A stretch of 64,000 bases of DNA from Ureibacillus thermosphaericus (GCF_012396605.1 NZ_JAAXPW010000003.1:57849-121848); one strand, 5' to 3'; positions 38,526-47,806 are shown, counted from the first letter of the stretch. Notes: generated from the letters alone by a model not told the origin. Numbers and translations: made by a program.

Positions 38526-39278
38526 TCAATCACTCCCTACAAATGAATATAGTGATTCTTCAATTCTCTCAATGAAAACTTGACGCACATTGTCGTCATA
38601 ACCTAAACATTCACACAACACCACTTGTTCTTTCAAAAATCCTTGTTTCGCTACCCTTTTCTCAATGCCTAATTTTAATAACCCTGTAAATAATAAATAA
38701 GGAATTATGAATACCCGATTTTTGCTTTCATTTAATTTCATTAATTTTTCGTCGAAGGATGGTCCGTTACCATACAAAAAGCAAATATCAACTTTTGCAT
38801 ATTCGTATGTTTGTTGAAGGAGTTTTGCAATTTCTCCTAGTTCCTTCTGTACACTTGGATCACTGCTTCCCCTCCCAATCAACAAAATCTCCGTTTCCTT
38901 TGGGTCTACTGGACTTTGTTCCATTACTCGGCTGTGTAAACTATGAATAAGCTTTTCATGAACGCCGAGAGGCTTTCCAATCGTAAAGGCAACAAAAGGA
39001 TATCGTCTTTTTGCTTGTTCGATTTCAGATGGAATATCGATTTTTGCATGATTTGCAGAAAGCAATAATAGTGGGATTACTGTAATGCATGTTGCTCCTT
39101 TCGAAACACATTGCTCTATTCCTTTTAAAATCGATGGTTCTGCCAGTTCTAAAAAACAATATTCTTGAATGCCAACATCGATATAGGATTTTACTGTTTC
39201 AATAAACTGAATCGCTTCTTTTACACCCTCTTTTACTCGGCTACCATGAGCAACATACAACAATGCTTGCAATTTCAT
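38526..39278 (-). CDS. sirB: Sirohydrochlorin ferrochelatase SirB (CbiX type)
   Basis: 250 residues, two similar halves of the CbiX/SirB chelatase fold. N-terminal half: LLYVAHGSRVKEGVKEA (metal-binding His) and PLLLLSANHAKIDIP (second His). The C-terminal half (LLIGRGSSDPSVQKELGEIAK) is a degenerate repeat without the His pair. Inserts Fe into sirohydrochlorin to make siroheme for CysI. Ten bases downstream of sumT. The family also contains cobalt chelatases; the cys context favours iron. Confidence 0.9.
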   Translation of the reverse strand: MKLQALLYVAHGSRVKEGVKEAIQFIETVKSYIDVGIQEYCFLELAEPSILKGIEQCVSKGATCITVIPLLLLSANHAKIDIPSEIEQAKRRYPFVAFTIGKPLGVHEKLIHSLHSRVMEQSPVDPKETEILLIGRGSSDPSVQKELGEIAKLLQQTYEYAKVDICFLYGNGPSFDEKLMKLNESKNRVFIIPYLLFTGLLKLGIEKRVAKQGFLKEQVVLCECLGYDDNVRQVFIERIEESLYSFVGSD

Positions 39279-39287
39279 CCCTCCTGT

Positions 39288-40055
39288 TTACACAGTTTCA
39301 CGTAAAGTCGACTGACATTCTTCAAACCACGCAATCTTTTCACGCATTTTCACAACTTCTCCTACTATAATCATTGAAGGATTTTTTATTTTCTCTTCAC
39401 TAGCGATGCTTACAATCGTTTCTAACGTACCCGTAACAACTCTTTGATGGCTCGTAGTTCCCCATTCAATTAAAGCTACAGGAATAGTTGGATTTCGCTT
39501 ATATTTCAACAATTGCTCTGTAATGTATGGCAAATTACCAATACCCATATAAATTGCTAACGTATCGACTGATTCTGATAAACCTTTCCAATCAATTCCT
39601 TCGTCTTTTCCCTCTCTCATATGACCAGTAATAATTGCAAAGGTCGAACCAAAATCTCTATGAGTTACAGGAATTCCAGCATATGCAGGTGCAGCAATAC
39701 CAGAGGTAATGCCTGGCACAATTTCAAACGGAATGCCCGCTTCCCTCAAGACCTCTGCTTCTTCTGCCCCACGCCCAAATACGAAAGGGTCTCCACCTTT
39801 CAACCTTGTAACAATTTTCCCTCTTTTTGCATGGTGTACAAGCAATTGGTTTATTCTTTCTTGTATGACATTATGTAATTTTGGTAACTTTCCGACAAAG
39901 ATTAGTTCAGCGTTTGGTTTCGCATAAGTAAGCAACTCTTTTGATACAAGACGGTCGTACAAAATAACATCTGCTTGTTGAATACATCTCAAACCTTTTA
40001 CCGTTATTAAATCGACACTGCCAGGACCAGCCCCTACAATATATACTTTTCCCAT
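39288..40055 (-). CDS. sumT: Uroporphyrinogen-III C-methyltransferase (SUMT)
   Basis: 255-residue SAM-dependent tetrapyrrole methylase producing precorrin-2. Motifs: VYIVGAGPGSVDLITVKG, LKGGDPFVFGRGAEEAE, EIVPGITSGIAAPAYAGIPVTHR and a C-terminal PSMIIVGEVV. It is the monofunctional SUMT, not fused to the CysG dehydrogenase/ferrochelatase. Start ATG after GAGGGAACAAA. First conventional gene of the cys/siroheme unit; a promoter lies 97 bases upstream. Confidence 0.94.
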   Translation of the reverse strand: MGKVYIVGAGPGSVDLITVKGLRCIQQADVILYDRLVSKELLTYAKPNAELIFVGKLPKLHNVIQERINQLLVHHAKRGKIVTRLKGGDPFVFGRGAEEAEVLREAGIPFEIVPGITSGIAAPAYAGIPVTHRDFGSTFAIITGHMREGKDEGIDWKGLSESVDTLAIYMGIGNLPYITEQLLKYKRNPTIPVALIEWGTTSHQRVVTGTLETIVSIASEEKIKNPSMIIVGEVVKMREKIAWFEECQSTLRETV

Positions 40056-40151
40056 TTTGTTCCCTCACGTTTTTCCTGAAATATACAATGATAATCATGA
40101 ATACTAAAAACCTTGAATTCTTATAAAACAACTAAGTTTTATGTTTTTTAT

Positions 40152-40180
40152 ATATTACGAAATACCCTATACCATTTCAA
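40152..40180 (-). promoter_or_regulatory. Probable promoter of sumT-sirB-yezD-cysJI
   Basis: Minus strand TTGAAA (40175-40180), exactly 17 bases, TAATAT (40152-40157), with a leader of about 90 bases before sumT. It lies just after the 26-codon ORF described next. I see no S-box or T-box here and cannot define a CymR site by eye. Confidence 0.55.
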
Positions 40181-40194
40181 TACTTTTTTCTAAA

Positions 40195-40275
40195 TTAAGC
40201 ATAATGAATCAGTTTTTTCAAAACAGCCAAACCAATTAGAACCAATATAAAAACATGCATTAACAAAAAGACCAT
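40195..40275 (-). CDS. 26-residue hydrophobic peptide upstream of the cys operon
   Basis: A short ORF with an excellent ribosome site (AAGGGG five bases before ATG). It encodes a peptide that is essentially one transmembrane helix (MVFLLMHVFILVLIGLAVL) followed by a short basic end (KKLIHYA). Immediately before the ribosome site is a 16-base imperfect palindrome (40289-40304, ACAC...GTGT). No terminator separates it from sumT. It resembles type I toxins and other small membrane peptides in size and composition only. The rest of the 460-base spacer 40056-40515 holds the sumT promoter, this ORF and the leuS terminator. Confidence 0.55.
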   Translation of the reverse strand: MVFLLMHVFILVLIGLAVLKKLIHYA

Positions 40276-40452
40276 AATATCCCCTTGAACACAAGTACTC
40301 GTGTCTTTATGTTCATCCGGAGAATATTACGGCCTCTAGTTTTCTAGTCAGCACTTTAATCCATAGTAATTTGGTATAAATAATAAGGTCACAAACTTAA
40401 TAAGTCAATAGAATTTTTTATAATTCTATAAATTTAGTAAGAATTATTTACA

Positions 40453-40500
40453 TAAAAAATAACAATGACTCAAAAGGTTTCTTACTTTTGAGCCATTGTT
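40453..40500 (-). terminator. Terminator of leuS
   Basis: Arms AACAATGGCTCAAAAG and CTTTTGAGTCATTGTT (one mismatch) with an 8-base loop, then ATTTTTT on the minus strand, 16 bases after the leuS stop. Confidence 0.9.
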
Positions 40501-40515
40501 TTCAACAAATGCTTT

Positions 40516-42930
40516 TTATTTCACAACAATATTGACAAGTTTTCCTGGAATGGTAATCACTTTAACAATTTCTTTTCCTTCAACAAGTTCTTTCACTTTT
40601 TCGTCTTCTTTTGCAATTTCTTCTAATTGTTCTTTTGATGCATCTTTCGCTACTTTCACTTTTGAGCGGACTTTCCCGTTAACTTGAACTACAATTTCTA
40701 CTTCATCATCAACGAGTTTTGATTCATCATAAGTTGGCCAAGGTTCATATGTAATTGTATCCTCATGGCCTAAAATTGACCAAAGTTCTTCACCAATATG
40801 TGGTGCAATTGGAGAAAGCATTTTTACAAAGCCTTCTGCATACTCTTTTGGTACTACTTCTACTTTATAACATTCATTGATGAACACCATTAGTTGAGAA
40901 ATTGCTGTATTGAAATGTAAGTGATCGTAGTCTTCAGACACTTTCTTTACTGTTTGATGATAAACTTTTTCCAACGTTTTATCATCGGACTCTTGAATTT
41001 TATTAGAAAGTGTCCCATCTTCGTTTACAAATAGTCTCCAAATTCGATCTAAGAAACGTCTTGCTCCATCTAGCCCCTTCGTAGACCATGCAACAGAAGC
41101 ATCTAGAGGACCCATGAACATTTCATAAAGTCTCAACGTGTCTGCACCATGGCTTCGCACAATGTCGTCAGGGTTTACAACGTTACCTCTTGATTTAGAC
41201 ATTTTTTCATTATTTTCTCCTAAAATCATTCCTTGGTTGAATAATTTTTGGAAAGGTTCTTTCGTTGGAACAACGCCAATATCGTATAAGAATTTATGCC
41301 AGAAGCGAGCGTATAGCAAGTGAAGAACAGCATGTTCCGCACCACCAATGTAAATATCTACTGGCAACCAGCGTTTTAAAAGCTCTTCATCTGCAAGTTT
41401 TTCTTTGTTATTTGGGTCGATATAGCGCAAGAAATACCAGCTGGATCCTGCCCATTGAGGCATTGTATTAGTTTCACGACGACCTTTCTTACCTGTTTTC
41501 GGATCTACTACATTTACCCAATCTTCAATATTTGCTAGTGGAGATTCTCCTGTACCACTTGGGCGAATATCGTTTGTTTTAGGCAAGCGGAGAGGTAACT
41601 CTTCCTCAGGTACTGTTGTCATTGTGCCATCTTCCCAATGGATAATCGGAATTGGCTCGCCCCAATAACGTTGACGGCTAAATAACCAATCACGCAGACG
41701 ATAAGATACTTTTCTTTCTCCTACGCCTTTTTCTTCCAACCACTCGATGGCTTTCTTAATTGCATCTTCTTTTCCTAAACCATTTAGGAAATCGGAGTTG
41801 ATATGTGGTCCATCTCCAGTAAACGCTTCTTCTTCTATATTTCCGCCTTCTAAAACAGGAATGATTGGTAAATTGAACTTTTTCGCAAATTCATAGTCTC
41901 TCTCGTCGTGTGCAGGTACTGCCATAATAGCACCTGTTCCATATGAAGAAAGCACATAGTCCGCAATCCAAATTGGAATAGCTTTTCCGTTAACAGGGTT
42001 AATGGCATATGCACCAGTAAATACACCTGTTTTTTCTTTTGCTAAATCTGTACGTTCTAAATCAGATTTAGATTGTACTTGTTCAATATAAGCATCCACT
42101 TGTTCTTTTTGTTCAGGAGTCGTAATTTCTTTTACTAAATCATGTTCCGGTGCAAGAACACAATATGTCGCTCCGAACAATGTGTCAGGACGTGTTGTGA
42201 ACACACGGAATTGTTTGTCAGTACCTTGTACAGTAAATGTAACTTCAGCACCTTCTGAACGGCCAATCCAATTTCGTTGCATTTCTTTAATGCTTTCAGG
42301 CCAATCCAACTCATCTAAATCTTCCAATAAGCGGTCAGCGTATGCTGTAATTTTTAGCATCCACTGTTTCATTGGTTTACGTATTACCGGATGCCCTCCG
42401 CGTTCTGATTTACCATCAATAACTTCTTCATTGGCAAGCACAGTACCAAGAGCTGGACACCAGTTTACAGGTACCTCATCAATGTATGCTAATCCATGTT
42501 TATATAATTGAATAAAAATCCATTGTGTCCATTTATAATATTCTGGATCTGTTGTATTGATTTCCCGATCCCAGTCATATGAAAATCCTAATTCTTGAAT
42601 TTGACGTTTGAAGTTCTCGATATTTTGTTGAGTGAACTCGGCAGGATCGTTACCTGTATCTAATGCATATTGCTCAGCAGGGAGTCCAAACGCATCCCAT
42701 CCCATTGGATGAAGGACATCATAACCTTGCATGCGTTTATAACGAGATAATATATCTGTCGCTGTATAGCCTTCTGGGTGACCTACATGCAAACCTGATC
42801 CAGATGGATAAGGGAACATGTCCAATGCGTAAAATTTAGGTTTCGAATTATCGTTTAATGTTTTAAAGGTTTTATTTTGCGCCCAATACGTCTGCCATTT
42901 CTTCTCAATTTCTCGATGATTGTAACTCAC
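40516..42930 (-). CDS. leuS: Leucyl-tRNA synthetase LeuS
   Basis: 804 residues, class I aminoacyl-tRNA synthetase. [17 protein letters not shown] carries the HIGH signature (about residue 50); the CP1 editing domain contains [12 protein letters not shown] and [26 protein letters not shown] (about 577) is the KMSKS loop; the C-terminal anticodon and C-terminal domains end [15 protein letters not shown]. Start is GTG, nine bases after AAGGAGG. Expression is controlled by a T-box leader with a Leu specifier. Confidence 0.97.
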   Translation of the reverse strand: MSYNHREIEKKWQTYWAQNKTFKTLNDNSKPKFYALDMFPYPSGSGLHVGHPEGYTATDILSRYKRMQGYDVLHPMGWDAFGLPAEQYALDTGNDPAEFTQQNIENFKRQIQELGFSYDWDREINTTDPEYYKWTQWIFIQLYKHGLAYIDEVPVNWCPALGTVLANEEVIDGKSERGGHPVIRKPMKQWMLKITAYADRLLEDLDELDWPESIKEMQRNWIGRSEGAEVTFTVQGTDKQFRVFTTRPDTLFGATYCVLAPEHDLVKEITTPEQKEQVDAYIEQVQSKSDLERTDLAKEKTGVFTGAYAINPVNGKAIPIWIADYVLSSYGTGAIMAVPAHDERDYEFAKKFNLPIIPVLEGGNIEEEAFTGDGPHINSDFLNGLGKEDAIKKAIEWLEEKGVGERKVSYRLRDWLFSRQRYWGEPIPIIHWEDGTMTTVPEEELPLRLPKTNDIRPSGTGESPLANIEDWVNVVDPKTGKKGRRETNTMPQWAGSSWYFLRYIDPNNKEKLADEELLKRWLPVDIYIGGAEHAVLHLLYARFWHKFLYDIGVVPTKEPFQKLFNQGMILGENNEKMSKSRGNVVNPDDIVRSHGADTLRLYEMFMGPLDASVAWSTKGLDGARRFLDRIWRLFVNEDGTLSNKIQESDDKTLEKVYHQTVKKVSEDYDHLHFNTAISQLMVFINECYKVEVVPKEYAEGFVKMLSPIAPHIGEELWSILGHEDTITYEPWPTYDESKLVDDEVEIVVQVNGKVRSKVKVAKDASKEQLEEIAKEDEKVKELVEGKEIVKVITIPGKLVNIVVK

Positions 42931-43050
42931 GGGTACTTCCTCCTTGACCTAATTTATTGCAACCTTTTTTACTACATACGTGAAACAATAAATTGCCTAT
43001 CCGTATATTATCCTAAAAGTGGTAGAATTAACGGAATTTTTAAAAAAATA

Positions 43051-43290
43051 AAAAAACTCGCCCCAACCCAAAGAGAAGGGACGAGAGCATGTTACTCCCG
43101 CGGTACCACCCAAATTAGTGACACATGCACTCAGCTCATACCCTTAACGCGGTGAACGGTTTTAGCTACTACTTTTCACTAAAACAGACTCAAAGGCGAG
43201 TTCGATTTGTCTGCTTACTAGCTCCCACCAACCGCTAGCTCTCTGTTAAAGCGTCAAAATCTACTATTCCTTCTCCTAGTCGTACATATT
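43051..43290 (-). promoter_or_regulatory. T-box leader of leuS (Leu specifier CUC)
   Basis: On the minus strand: Stem I with GAGAGCTAGCGG...GGGAGCTAG pairing, the GAA-CTC specifier loop (codon CTC at 43198-43200, Leu), the hallmark T-box sequence GGGTGGTACCGCGGG (43097-43111) and a terminator (CTCGTCCC...GGGGCGAG, 43057-43085) ending in a U7 run. Uncharged tRNA-Leu pairing at the T-box bulge would favour the antiterminator. The 5' edge at about 43290 is approximate. Confidence 0.95.
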
Positions 43291-43402
43291 TTCAATGAAT
43301 TCATTTTAATGGAAATATAGAAATTATACAAGCCCTATGAATACAAATCTTAATGTATATTATTTTAGACTAAATTTCCTCATATGGCTAGTTTTTCACC
43401 AG

Positions 43403-43606
43403 TTATTCTGTATTTCTTTTCTTTATTTCCTTCAGTATATTTGAAACAATTCGAACAACGTAATAAACCGCTCCCCCAAATCCGATAATGGCTAGAGCAA
43501 AAAATGCGGAATGCTTGAAAAAACCCAGTATCATGCTTAGAAGATAAATAAAAAAGAACATGATGAATCCAATAGCATTTCCTATCCCCATTATTTGAAA
43601 TATCAA
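43403..43606 (-). CDS. Small membrane protein of unknown function
   Basis: 67 residues with two predicted transmembrane helices (about 9-30, IGFIMFFFIYLLSMILGFF; and about 34-55, FFALAIIGFGGAVYYVVRI) and a basic C-terminal tail (KEIKKRNTE). Start is TTG at 43606, seven bases after GGGGAG; the next in-frame ATG lacks a ribosome site. An overlapping longer frame (43380-43691) has odd composition and no ribosome site. It sits alone between the leuS T-box and ytqA. Family not recognised. Confidence 0.6.
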   Translation of the reverse strand: MIFQIMGIGNAIGFIMFFFIYLLSMILGFFKHSAFFALAIIGFGGAVYYVVRIVSNILKEIKKRNTE

Positions 43607-43702
43607 CCCTAAACTCCCCTTTTTTTCTAATCGATATAATATTACCTATTATAACCAATATTGTAAATTTTAATATAAACAATATAAGCAATATTAATAA
43701 GA

Positions 43703-43731
43703 TTACAACGCTTCCTCTTCAATGTTATAAT
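43703..43731 (+). promoter_or_regulatory. Putative promoter of ytqAB
   Basis: TTACAA (43703-43708), 17 bases, TATAAT (43726-43731). The -10 is perfect, the -35 weak. The leader would be about 75 bases. Confidence 0.4.
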
Positions 43732-43815
43732 GTGTAATGGTATTCCGCTCATCAATCAACATCTAACCCAACAAAATGCAACTGTTTTCGTGAATACCAG
43801 TAAGGAGTGAAACAA

Positions 43816-44772
43816 TTGACAGAGCAACAATTTCCATTCCCTTCCGATGGGAAACGTTATTATACATGGAATCGATATTTGCGTGATAAGTTTGGCCATA
43901 AAGTATATAAAGTAGCATTAGATGCAGGCTTTGATTGTCCGAATCGAGACGGAACAGTGGCATATGGAGGTTGCACTTTCTGCAGCGCTGCCGGCAGTGG
44001 GGATTTTGCCGGTAATCGAGTTGACCCAATTCCGGTCCAATTCGAAAAAATTAAAGCAAAAATGCAGAATAAATGGAAAGACGGTAAAACAATGGCCTAT
44101 TTCCAAGCATATACAAATACTCACGCACCTCTACCTGTTTTAAAAGAGAAATTTGAAGCTGCACTAAATTGTGAAGGGGTAATGGGTTTAAGCATCGCTA
44201 CTCGCCCCGATTGTCTACCAGATGACGTCGTAGAATATTTGGCAGAATTAAATGAAAGAACATTTTTATGGGTTGAAATGGGACTGCAAACGATACATGA
44301 AAGAACAGCAAATTTAATCAATCGAGCTCATGATTATGCTACATATGTTGAAGGAGTCGAGAAACTTCGCAAACATAATATACGTGTTTGTACCCACATC
44401 ATTAACGGTTTACCATTAGAAGATTACGATATGATGATGGAAACGGCACGTGAAGTGGCTAAGTTAGATGTTCAAGGCATCAAAATTCATCTCTTGCATT
44501 TATTAAAAGGAACACCGATGGTAAAACAATATGAAAAAGGCATGTTGCAATTCCTTGAAAGAGAAGAGTATATCAAACTTGTAGCAGACCAATTAGAAAT
44601 TCTTCCGCCAAACATGATCATCCATCGCATTACCGGTGATGGACCGATAGAGTTAATGATTGGACCAATGTGGAGCGTGAACAAATGGGAAGTGTTAAAC
44701 GGCATTGATGCTGAATTAGAACGTAGAAACTCCTGGCAAGGAAAATATTATAAGGCGGAAGTGAACAAATAA
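43816..44772 (+). CDS. ytqA: Radical SAM protein YtqA (TIGR01212 family; MnmL)
   Basis: About 318 residues. The three cysteines of the SAM-binding 4Fe-4S cluster lie in DCPNRDGTVAYGGCTFC (about residues 41-56); later motifs are SIATRPDCL, WVEMGLQTIHERT and HIINGLPLEDYDMM. YtqA has recently been linked to wobble-uridine 34 modification (named MnmL) together with YtqB; I recall this from the literature and cannot check it here. Start: the frame opens with a GTG inside the ribosome site; the TTG at 43816, eight bases after AAGGAG, is preferred. Its stop overlaps the ytqB start (TAATG). Confidence 0.9.
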   Translation: MTEQQFPFPSDGKRYYTWNRYLRDKFGHKVYKVALDAGFDCPNRDGTVAYGGCTFCSAAGSGDFAGNRVDPIPVQFEKIKAKMQNKWKDGKTMAYFQAYTNTHAPLPVLKEKFEAALNCEGVMGLSIATRPDCLPDDVVEYLAELNERTFLWVEMGLQTIHERTANLINRAHDYATYVEGVEKLRKHNIRVCTHIINGLPLEDYDMMMETAREVAKLDVQGIKIHLLHLLKGTPMVKQYEKGMLQFLEREEYIKLVADQLEILPPNMIIHRITGDGPIELMIGPMWSVNKWEVLNGIDAELERRNSWQGKYYKAEVNK

Positions 44773-45350
44773 TGCTAGTACGGGTTTTACCTTACGCAAA
44801 AACTTTATTATCATCTGTAATTAATGAAGGTGATATCGCCGTTGATGCAACCGCTGGAAACGGCCACGATACATTATTTCTAGCTAATCTTGTAGGAGAG
44901 ACAGGTTTTGTCTATGCCTTTGATATTCAACAACAAGCAGTAGATGTAACAATTCAACGATTAAAAGAAAACGGATTAGAACATAGAGCCCGTGTCATTT
45001 TAGATGGACACGAACAACTGTCTAAATATGTCCAAGAAGAAGTAGCGGGGGCTATCTTTAATTTAGGCTACTTACCTGGTGGAAATCATGACATTATCAC
45101 CAAAGGAGAAACAACTATTTCTGCAATTGAACAATTACTATCACTTTTAAAGATTGGTGGCATAATAGTTTTAGTGATTTACCATGGTCACGAAGGTGGG
45201 AAAGAGGAAAGAGATGCGGTGATTGAATTTGTAAAATCTCTTCCTCAAAAATATGTTCACGTTCTTCGCTATGAATTCATTAATCAAAAAAACGACCCTC
45301 CGTTTATCATTGCTTTGGAGAAAATGAAAAAACTGCCAGACTTAAAATAA
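44772..45350 (+). CDS. ytqB: SAM-dependent methyltransferase YtqB (MnmM)
   Basis: 192 residues with a class I methyltransferase fold: VDATAGNGHDTLFLANLVG (SAM loop), VYAFDIQQQAV, IFNLGYLPGG (catalytic region) and VIYHGHEGGKEE. In the literature YtqB/MnmM methylates nm5(s2)U34 to mnm5(s2)U34 in tRNA; this role is inferred for the homologue here. It overlaps ytqA by one base, so the two are cotranslated. The last codons form part of the terminator stem. Confidence 0.92.
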   Translation: MLVRVLPYAKTLLSSVINEGDIAVDATAGNGHDTLFLANLVGETGFVYAFDIQQQAVDVTIQRLKENGLEHRARVILDGHEQLSKYVQEEVAGAIFNLGYLPGGNHDIITKGETTISAIEQLLSLLKIGGIIVLVIYHGHEGGKEERDAVIEFVKSLPQKYVHVLRYEFINQKNDPPFIIALEKMKKLPDLK

Positions 45351-45365
45351 GTCGGCAGTTTTTAT
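45327..45365 (+). terminator. Terminator of ytqAB, overlapping the end of ytqB
   Basis: AAAAACTGCC and GGCAGTTTTT arms with additional GACTT/AAGTC pairing, followed by TTTTTATATT. The left arm lies within the last codons of ytqB and the stop codon sits in the loop. It also faces the end of the convergent symporter gene. Confidence 0.88.
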
Positions 45366-45369
45366 ATTT

Positions 45370-46848
45370 CTATTTTTCTTTATTTTCTTGTTGATTTTGA
45401 GATTTATTACGCTCTACCCAGAAATCTGCATTTTTAATTCCTAATTTAATAGGATCAAATACAGGATCTTTTCCAGCTTTTCTTTGTTCCTCATAATCTT
45501 TTAAAGCTATGAAGGAAGGCTTCGCTAATACAATAATCCCTATAACATTTGTCCATACCATTAAACCAAGTCCGATATCCCCTAGTAGCCAAGCTAAATC
45601 TGAAGTTCTTACTGAACCGTAAAATACGGAAGCAAGCATTACAATTTTTAGAATCCAAGTAACAGTTCCTTCTGTGCGTCCGGAGAATAAATAAGCAACA
45701 TTCGTTTCTGCAATATAGTAGTAAGCCATTAATGTTGTGAATGCAAAGAAGAATAAAGCAAAGGCTACAAATGCAGCACCGAAATTATCTAATCCAGGGA
45801 ATGCTCCAGTAACAGCAAGCTGAGTAAATTCTGTATAGTTATGCCCTGGTACATGTTCAACAATTAATTCTCCTTCAGCATTATTTACATTCGTATTGTA
45901 AGTGCCCATGAATAAAATCATTAACGCTGTTGCGGAACATACAAGTAACGTATCAATATAAATAGATGCTGCTTGCACTAGACCTTGCTTCGCTGGATGG
46001 GATACTTCCGCAGCTGCTGCAGCATGTGGACCTGAACCTTGTCCTGCTTCATTGGAGTAAATAGCACGTTTTACCCCCCATGCAATGGCTGCACCAATCA
46101 TACCACCGAATGTTGCATCTACACTAAATGCGCTTCGAATAATTAATCCGAACACTGCAGGCACTTCTGAAATGTTCATGATAATTACGACAATTGCTAC
46201 TAAAAGGTATGCAACCGCCATAAATGGCACGATAATTTGTGCTGCGTTTGCAATACGTTTTACCCCACCAATAATAACAAATCCTAATAAAGCAATGATA
46301 GCTAATCCTGTCATCCAAGGTGAAATGTTAAATGCATTGTTCATTGCACTGGAAATGGCATTAGATTGAACTCCAGGCATCAAGATCGCCATCGCTAAAA
46401 TGGCTGCAATCGCAAACATTACTCCGAACCAGCGTTTACCAGTCCCCTTTTCCATGTAATAAGCTGGTCCACCACGATAAACCCCTTGTTTTTTAGTTTT
46501 ATAGATTTGCGCTAATGTTGATTCTACATATGCAGTTGATGCTCCAATAAATGCTGTAATCCACATCCAGAATACCGCACCTGGACCACCGAATGCAATA
46601 GCGCTGGCCGTACCAATAATATTTCCGGTACCGACGCGTCCTGAAAGCGCTATCGTTAATGCTTGGAAAGAAGAAACACCAGCTTCTGATTTCTCTCCAG
46701 TAAACATTAAAACAAACATTTCTTTAATTTTTCTAATTTGAGCAAATCGGGTCATAATCGAGAACACTAGTCCTACGATTAAAATCCCATAAATCATGAT
46801 TGGCCCCCAAAGGATGCCGCTAATCCAGTTTAAGAAATTTTCTAACAT
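45370..46848 (-). CDS. Sodium:alanine/amino-acid symporter (AGCS family)
   Basis: 492 residues, about 11 transmembrane helices. Family markers: the N-terminal LSGRVGTGNIIGTASAIAFGGPGAVFWMW (Na+/substrate site), YRGGPAYYMEKG, the AIAWGVKRAIYSNEAGQGSGPHAAAAAE segment and AYYYIAETNVAYLF. Imports Ala or Gly with Na+ or H+; substrate specificity within the family cannot be fixed. The open frame begins with GTG at 46854, but the ATG at 46848 fits the GGGGTG ribosome site. Single-gene unit. Confidence 0.92.
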   Translation of the reverse strand: MLENFLNWISGILWGPIMIYGILIVGLVFSIMTRFAQIRKIKEMFVLMFTGEKSEAGVSSFQALTIALSGRVGTGNIIGTASAIAFGGPGAVFWMWITAFIGASTAYVESTLAQIYKTKKQGVYRGGPAYYMEKGTGKRWFGVMFAIAAILAMAILMPGVQSNAISSAMNNAFNISPWMTGLAIIALLGFVIIGGVKRIANAAQIIVPFMAVAYLLVAIVVIIMNISEVPAVFGLIIRSAFSVDATFGGMIGAAIAWGVKRAIYSNEAGQGSGPHAAAAAEVSHPAKQGLVQAASIYIDTLLVCSATALMILFMGTYNTNVNNAEGELIVEHVPGHNYTEFTQLAVTGAFPGLDNFGAAFVAFALFFFAFTTLMAYYYIAETNVAYLFSGRTEGTVTWILKIVMLASVFYGSVRTSDLAWLLGDIGLGLMVWTNVIGIIVLAKPSFIALKDYEEQRKAGKDPVFDPIKLGIKNADFWVERNKSQNQQENKEK

Positions 46849-46961
46849 ACACACACCCCTTTAAATTTATGTATCATGAATATTTTTTATATTACAAAAA
46901 CTTATGAAAACAATCAATATTTTTGATATCATTTTTTTAAAAAAATTATTAATTTTATATT

Positions 46962-46990
46962 AAAAAAGGAATGTCCATATCGAACATTCC
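46962..46990 (-). terminator. Terminator of the ytpA-like gene
   Basis: Arms GGAATGT and ACATTCC with a 9-base loop, then TTTTTT on the minus strand, 22 bases after the gene. Confidence 0.9.
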
Positions 46991-47011
46991 TCCAATTTCA
47001 ATATAATTCAA

Positions 47012-47806
47012 TTAAACTATATATCCTATAGATCGTAGAACATTATTCATAAAATCTCTCATGTATAGAAATACTTCTTCCCTTTCATAATCATGAAAAA
47101 TATTGTGATAACTATGGGGCCAGTCTTTATATTGAAATTCACTTGTTTTTTGCAATAATAACCACTTTCTCGCCGTTTCTGAATCCGCCACTTTATCTTG
47201 ATTAGGGGTAATGAGCAAAATGGGCAATGACAATGTCTTATCCTGAGTCATCAAATTTTTCATTAATTGTTGAATGTCTCGATACCATCGAACGGTAACA
47301 TTGGAATGATATGGTACGTCATCCTCCATCTCTAGAAAACCATCAGAATTTCGAGTAAATAATCGTCTATCAAACTCCATCGACACTTTTTTGCTTGGTG
47401 CTATGTTCATGCTTGCTAGTGCACTTGTAAGTAAATTGGAATGTTTATGCAACTGTAACCACGGAGCAGTTAATACTAGTCCAGCGCATTCCATCTTCGT
47501 TGACCTTAAAAATTGAATTGCAAGGGTTCCGCCCAAGCCATGTCCAATGATAAATACTGGTAAATGATATTGAAGAGCGCTTTTCATGAGCTGTTTAATG
47601 AAAAGTAAGTATTCGTCAATTAATTCATCATGAACCCTCGTAAATTTTGACCCTTCTTCATGCCCTGGTAAATCGCCCATCACGACATGATAACCTTCCG
47701 TCATCAATTTTTCTATTAACCATGCATACCAACGGTGGTTTTCAAAAGCGCTATGTATTATTACTATAACAGCTTTCGGTTGCTCTTTAGTTTCCCACTT
47801 CCACAT
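47012..47806 (-). CDS. ytpA: YtpA-like alpha/beta hydrolase lacking the nucleophile serine
   Basis: 264 residues starting MWKWETKEQPKAVIVIIHS, closely similar to YtpA (lysophospholipase L2 / bacilysocin-type enzyme) in length and order. Instead of the nucleophile elbow GHSMGG there is GHGLGG (47528-47545): the catalytic Ser is Gly (codon GGC at 47537-47539). The oxyanion region is HSAFENH rather than HGASEYH. The acid (NQDKVADSE) and His (SYHNIFHDYE) regions remain. So the fold is intact but ordinary serine hydrolysis is unlikely. The open frame reaches 47899; the ATG at 47806 behind AGGAGGAACGCT is preferred. Divergent from ytoA. Confidence 0.85.
   Translation of the reverse strand: MWKWETKEQPKAVIVIIHSAFENHRWYAWLIEKLMTEGYHVVMGDLPGHEEGSKFTRVHDELIDEYLLFIKQLMKSALQYHLPVFIIGHGLGGTLAIQFLRSTKMECAGLVLTAPWLQLHKHSNLLTSALASMNIAPSKKVSMEFDRRLFTRNSDGFLEMEDDVPYHSNVTVRWYRDIQQLMKNLMTQDKTLSLPILLITPNQDKVADSETARKWLLLQKTSEFQYKDWPHSYHNIFHDYEREEVFLYMRDFMNNVLRSIGYIV

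Noticed and set aside
40056..40500. S-box or T-box upstream of the cys operon
   Set aside because: None of the hallmark sequences seen at metK and leuS occurs here.
43380..43691. 103-residue frame overlapping the small two-helix protein
   Set aside because: No ribosome site and an improbable composition; the 67-residue frame in the other phase has a ribosome site and clear helices.
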